Assembly (NCBI GenBank): GCA_015143295.1
Contig: CM026551.1
Location: 12,883,827-12,947,826 of the forward strand
DNA length: 64,000 nt
From: Tetracentron sinense
Lineage: Eukaryota; Streptophyta; Magnoliopsida; Trochodendrales; Trochodendraceae
Direction: 5' to 3'
Position 1 is the stretch's first letter. The number at the start of each line of letters is the position of its first letter. Positions 58,850 to 64,000 of this stretch are shown here, piece by piece. The translations under genes were made by a program, and so were the position numbers. Below the pieces are notes generated by a model. It made no database searches and was not told the origin of the DNA. It worked only from the letters and a program-made list of their open reading frames with translations.

Positions 58850-61137
58850 ATGGCGCATCGCCTGCGCTGCGCACCCCTAGCGCGTTACATTTCCTCCGCT
58901 TCTTCTCCTTCCACCTCTAAAATTCCCCTACTATGGAACACCGAAACCGAGTCTGCCGACGCAATCACCACCGTCCAACTCCTATCATGGGGTCGAGGCA
59001 GCTCCGGACAACTCGGCGGCGCCACCGAAGAGATCCGCCTCTACCCCTCCCCTGTCGCCTCTCTTATCCTTCCCTCTAAATTCCATCTCTGTCCCTTCCC
59101 CGGCCGTCTCCCACCGTCCAATCCACCCGATATCGCCGCATCGCCACCGTCCGTCGAGGTCGGCATCTCTTGCGGCCTCTTCCACTCCTCCATTCTCATC
59201 GATGGCAAGCTCTGGATTTGGGGCAAAGGCGACGGTGGACGCCTCGGGTTCGGGCACGAAAACCCGGCAACTGTTCCGACTCTAAACCCTAATCTTGATT
59301 GCATCCAAAGCATTGCTCTCGGTGGACTTCATTCTATCGCGCTTACTGCTCTCGGTGAAGTCTTCACTTGGTCAGTACTGCATTCATAAACACTTGTTTA
59401 ATCACAATTCTGAAATGTCTAATTATGAATCTATCAATTTCTTCTGTTTTTGATGAGTAGGGTTGTGTTCTTTCTCCTTGAATTTATTTTCATTTCAGTT
59501 TGTTTGATATGGTTAATTTGTAATTAGTGCTATGATGATGTTAATGGGTTTTTGTTTTTTTATTATAATTCATGTAATGTAGTGACTATGGTGAAATGTT
59601 AACTTGGTTGTGGTCACTGTCTCGGAAATTCACTTCAGTTCATGCTCCGTTTGTTTTGATGTAAAATAGAGGAATACAAAAGAATTCTACGGAAAATCTC
59701 ATTTTTCGTGTGTATTTTCTATAGGACAATTGACATTTTCCATGAATTTCATTTGTTTTCCCCTATTTTACATCAAAACAAACGGAGCATCAGTTGAAAT
59801 TGAGATTATTGTTGTGATGTTAAAGGGATTTGTTTGAATTTGTGGAATGGCTATGCTGAAATGTTAATGTGAATTTGTTTTTGATCTGTGTATTGTAATG
59901 ACTCAATGGTGGCGGTGAAGTTTGCAGGGGTTATGGTGGTTTTGGTGCTCTTGGGCATTCTGTTTATCATAGAGAATTGTTGCCTAGAATGGTGAAAGGT
60001 GTTGGAAATGAGAAAATATGCCATATTGCGACTGGTGGGACTCATACTGCCGCTATCACAGATTTAGGTTTGTCGATTGCTTATTGCTTTTTATGATGTT
60101 TAACTAAAGGATTTTTATATATTGGTTTGCGGATTTGAATAGATTTTGAGGAGTTCTAGTTCTCTATTAGAGCTTTTCATGGTCTGGGGATATTTCATTT
60201 TAAATCAATCTGGAATCGACCAGGGTACAGTCGGATCAGCCTGAATGGGAGTAGTAAGCGATCCGAGGGACTACTGGGAAAATGTATATTAAGCATGATC
60301 TGGACCCATAATGTGGTCTAGATCCAATTTTACTAGTTGGATCAAATTGAATTAGTAGATCACCCTAATCCATTTACACCCCTATTGTTTGGAGTTACCG
60401 AGAATGAGGGCCAATTTGATGCCTTACTTAACCACTGCACAATTGGAAATTCTGAATGAGTTGACATGCGTTTGAACAGTAGATTGGACCAAACATCATT
60501 TGTCAGATGATAAGTTACACACTGATGGAAACTCCATCCAAAACCTTATTCCTGTCAAAATTAAGTTTTGCCATTATTAGTTTAATGACTTTATGAGATC
60601 CTTTCGTTATTGGAATTTGGAAGCTAAATGGTTGATTGGAGACAAATTGGACGGTTTCGATTCATGTCCTAATATCCCTAAAATTCCATTAATGCAAAAC
60701 CATTTAGTAAATTAAGTGGCCAAATAAATCCATTTCCCCTTCAATGTAGCCAACAGAAAAAGAAGTGAATTTTGAAGCACATAATCAGACCAGACTAACT
60801 ATACTGTAAATGATGCTGTAAACTGTAAAGTTTCCAGTCATCTGGTGTACTTGTAATAGTATTAAATTGTGGTGTAGCAGATTAAAAGGATTTTATTGAG
60901 ATTGGTATTCTGTAGTTTTTGTGGTTTATTATTCATTTGACGTAGGTGAACTTTATACTTGGGGTCGAGATGAAGGAGATGGTAGATTGGGGCTTGGTGC
61001 CGTTCGTGGCCCAAATGAGGGTGCACTTAGTATCCCCTCCAAAGTAAAAGCATTACCTGTGCCTGTGGCTGCCGTTTCCTGTGGAGGTTTTTTTACGATG
61101 GCACTGACTAAGGAGGGACAGCTTTGGAATTGGGGAG
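58850..61137 (+). CDS. RUG3: RCC1-repeat protein RUG3 (first three exons; gene runs off the window)
   Basis: RUG3 of Arabidopsis is a mitochondrial RCC1-family protein needed for splicing of nad2 transcripts. Exons are 58850-59370, 59928-60067 and 60946-61137, all GT-AG with matching phases, giving about 284 residues. The N-terminus MAHRLRCAPLARYISSASSP is Arg- and Ser-rich without acids, as in a mitochondrial presequence. RCC1-type blades follow: LLSWGRGSSGQLGG, KLWIWGKGDGGRLGFG, VFTWGYGGFGALGH and ELYTWGRDEGDGRLGLG. They alternate with SCGLFHS, GGLHSIALT, GGTHTAAIT and CGGFFTMALTKEGQL. The order and spacing match RUG3 rather than UVR8 or RCC1. The start at 58850 (CCCATGG) is the first ATG. 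Exons after WNWG are beyond 64000 or were not seen. Confidence 0.92.
59643..59789. mobile_element. hAT MITE, 147 bp, in RUG3 intron 1
   Basis: TGCTCCGTTTGTTTTGATGT (27 bases in all) at the left is mirrored exactly at the right, ending CAAACGGAGCA. The flanks are TCAGTTCA (59635-59642) and TCAGTTGA (59790-59797), an 8-bp duplication with one mismatch. Both fit hAT. The high TIR identity suggests a fairly recent insertion. Confidence 0.85.
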
Positions 61138-61591
61138 GTGAGGATATCCCTTTTCTCGTTTTACTATTTGTCTACAAGATTCACGTTCAATTAAAATTAT
61201 TGATAATATTCTGAAAGAAAGCTTGTTTATTTTTTGGGCACCTTCTAAGATTTGGAAATTGTTTATTTTCTTGTTAAAGATAAGAAAAAAGAAAGTTACT
61301 ATTGAAGGTGCTTTCTAGTATGGATTTTCAAGGACTGAAAACCTCAATTCCTTCGTTTTTCTTTACAAGATTCCCAATAACAGAAAAATATCAATTTTAC
61401 TCTATAACGCACATCCTGGGGCACTTTCCTAGATATACTTAAATAGTGTTGAACCTGTTTCGGTGACAGATACAATATCATAGGTTTTTGTTATATTGTA
61501 GCTTGTTGGTTTGAATTGGCAATGTTAATCTAAACCTGCATGTGAGCAACGGAATTTACCGCATTTTCTTCCGGGCTAGGCCTTACTGAGG

Positions 61592-63990
61592 AATGATGCT
61601 AAACTCGCTCAATAGGAAGAAGAGAGTTTAAGGGGTGCAAAAATGAGGTGTTCACAGTTGTCCCTCTTTGTCGGAGAGTGCTTACAATTGAACGACAACG
61701 ATTGAAATCACCGTCATTTTTGCACACAAGAAACAACCTGTGAAACTTATGAAAATTAAAGATAGAAGACAGGAAAACTAAATTCTAACCCTAGTTAAAC
61801 TTGCAAAAACAAAATAATGGAGTTATTATGGATAGTAATTTATAGCCTTATTGCGGAAGACTGTTGGGAAAAATGGTTATAAGTGCTATATGGATCGAAG
61901 GGAGCTCGGGAAAACTATCGCATGAAGACGGACAATGTTCAAGGTGAGAGTACTACTGCATGAAGGTTGATGCAATACCTCAAATGAGCATTCTGAATGA
62001 ATGGAATGGATGACATCGCCTTAAATATAAACCAAAATGCTGGAAGATGACATTGACATCACCTAGAATGCCAACCGAATGAGGAGGATGACATCGCCTC
62101 GAATGTGAACCGAAAAGATGGAGGATGACATCGCCCAAAATATCGACCAAGATGATAAAATGGAAGATATTGCCTAGAATACCAACTGAATGGATGAAGG
62201 ATGACATCGCCTTGAATGTCAATCGAGGATGAAGGATAACATCGTCTAGAATGTCAACTAAAAAAATAAAGGATGACATCGCCTAGAATGTCTACCAAAA
62301 GGATAGAAGATGACATTGCCTAGAATGTCATGGATGGAGGATAACGTCGTCTAGAATGTCAACCGAAATGATGGAGGGTGACATTGCCTAGAAAGTCAAC
62401 TAAATGGGTGGAGGATGATATCACCTAAAATGCCAACCGAAATGATGGAGAGTGGCATCGCCTAAAATGTCAATCGAATGGATGGAGGAGAAAACGCCTA
62501 AAATGTCAACTGAAAATATGGAGGATGACATTGCCTAGAATGTCAACCAAAAGGATAGAGATGACATCGCTTAGAATGTCAACCGAATGGATGAAAGATA
62601 ACATTGTCTAAAATGTCAACCAAATGGATAGAGGATGACATCACCTAGAATGTCAATCGAAAAGATTGAGGATGACATCGCCTAGAATGTCAACCGAAAA
62701 GATTGAGGATGACATCGCTTCAATTGTCAACAAAAAGAATAGAGGATGACATCGCCTAGAATGTCAACCGAATGGATAAAGGATGACATTGCCTAGAATG
62801 TTATCATCCACCAATTTGGTTGACATATTAGGTGATGTCACCCTCCATCATTTTAGTTGACATTCTAGGCAATGTTATCCTCCATCCATTCGGTTGACAT
62901 TCTAGGCAATGTTGTCCTCCATCCATTCAGTTGACATTTTAAACGATGTCATCCTCTATCCTTTCGGTAGACATTCTAGGTGATGTCTTTTATTTATCTT
63001 TTCGGTTGACATTCTGGTGATGTCATCCTCTATCTTTTCTGTAGGCATTCTAAGCAATATCATCATTTCGGTTGACATTCTAAGCGATGTAATCCTCTAT
63101 CCTTTCGGTTGACATTTTAAGCGATGTCATCCTCTATCATTTTGGTTAACATTTTAGGTGATGTCATTCTCTATCATTTCGGTTGACATTCTAGGCGATG
63201 TCATCCTCCATCTTTCGGTTGACATTCTAGATGATGTCATCCTCCATCCATTCAGCTGCATTTTAGGCTATGTCACCACCCTCCATCATTTCGGTTAACA
63301 TTTTAGGCGATGTTTCCTCCATCAATTCGGTTGATATTCTAGGCGATGTCATCATTTATCATTTCGGTTGACATTCTAGGCGATGTCATCTTTCATCATT
63401 TCGATTGACATTCAAGGCAATATCATCCTTCATGCATTCGGTTGGTATTCTAGGCGATATCTTCCATTCCATCATTTCAGCCGATATTCAAGGCGATGTC
63501 ATCCTCTATATTTTTCGTTGACATTTTAGGCAATGTCATCCTCCTTTAATTTAGTTGGCATTCTAGGCGATGTCGCCTTTCAGTTGACATTCTAGGCGAT
63601 GTCATCCATTACTTTCATTCCGCATGCTCATTTGAGGTATTGCATCAGTCTTAATGCAGCAGTACTCTCGCCCTGAACACAATCAGTCTCCATGCGATTG
63701 TGTTCCCAAGCTCCTTCAATCCATATAACACTTACACCCTTTTTTTTTTCAGCAATCCTTCGCAATGAGGCTATAAATTACTTCCATCACTCTAGGGTTA
63801 GAATTTAGCTTTCCCTTCTTCTATCTTTTGATTTTCATAAGTTTCACAAGTTTCTCGTGTGCAAAAATGATGGTAATTTTAGTCTTTGTCGTTCAATTGT
63901 CAGCACTCTCCGACAAAGAGGGCAATTGTGAACACCTCATTTTTGCACCCCTGAAACTCTCCTTTCTTCCTATTTAGTGAGTTTAGAGTC
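61592..63990. mobile_element. Large foldback element with tandem-repeat arms in RUG3 intron 3
   Basis: Outer arms of about 400 bp are inverted copies: AGTTTAAGGGGTGCAAAAAT at the left and, in reverse complement, AGTTTCAGGGGTGCAAAAAT at the right. The pair continues through AATTCTAACCCTAG and ATGCAATACCTCAAATGAGC. Inside each arm lies a tandem array of roughly 33-36-bp units with core GATGACATCGCCTAGAATG. It is direct at 62000-62800 and inverted at 62800-63615. No transposase is seen. The right end touches the window edge, so the target duplication cannot be read. Confidence 0.85.
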
Positions 63991-64000
63991 ATTCATTTGT

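Noticed and set aside
58985-59313. Two long minus-strand frames of 90 codons each opposite RUG3 exon 1
   Set aside because: They lie antisense to a well-conserved coding exon with GC-rich codons. They have no domain and are by-products of the sense gene.
61980-62279. Minus-strand frame of 99 codons with repeated HPPHSVGILGDV-like motifs
   Set aside because: It is the translation of the tandem repeat in the foldback arm. The periodicity explains the absence of stops.

Overview
This window looks like nuclear DNA of a flowering plant. Genes are split by many GT-AG introns, several of them multi-kilobase and full of transposons. The encoded proteins match plant families: a vacuolar sorting receptor, the rRNA-processing factor MRD1/RBM19, and the mitochondrial RCC1-repeat protein RUG3. 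Repeats include hAT, CACTA, Mutator, Helitron, Copia and tRNA-derived SINE families typical of angiosperms. The species cannot be named from this sequence.

Three host genes are visible. (1) At 6471-9041 (+), the last six coding exons of a vacuolar sorting receptor are in frame, with EGF-like repeats, a membrane helix and a YMPL tail. Upstream exons are not in the window. (2) At 37124-53205 (-), a complete 15-exon MRD1/RBM19-type gene encodes 848 residues with five RRM domains. Its start codon is split by intron 1, and introns of 4.8 and 3.8 kb are packed with transposon debris. (3) At 58850-61137 (+), the first three exons of RUG3 are present. Intron 3 runs past the window and holds a 2.4-kb foldback element.

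The first 32 kb is a degenerate array of duplicated blocks. Block A (1-6470) matches block B (16478-22935). The 13.2-15.6 kb segment matches 24.06-25.2 kb. A third partial block lies at 29.26-31.77 kb and a fourth scrap at 54.6-56.0 kb. Eleven copies of one roughly 500-bp promoter-like repeat punctuate these blocks. Because the blocks are paralogous, several insertions can be read against an empty site: a 1,054-bp hAT element, a 475-bp hAT element and a 387-bp solo LTR each have target-site duplications and an unoccupied counterpart. One exon-like stretch shared by A and B differs only at three synonymous sites, so a real but unidentified gene may be buried in the duplication.

The 27.4-36.0 kb stretch holds two tandem arrays of roughly 72-bp monomers, a hAT element with a perfect 8-bp duplication, a near-perfect palindrome, and small Helitrons, one nested in another and carrying two successive 3' ends. 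Its partner lies at 58.1-58.5 kb. I see no tRNA, rRNA, CRISPR or operon-like features, and no clear new biological system. The strongest leads are the conserved unknown exon, the recurring promoter-like repeat with a shared antisense reading frame, and the foldback element inside RUG3.
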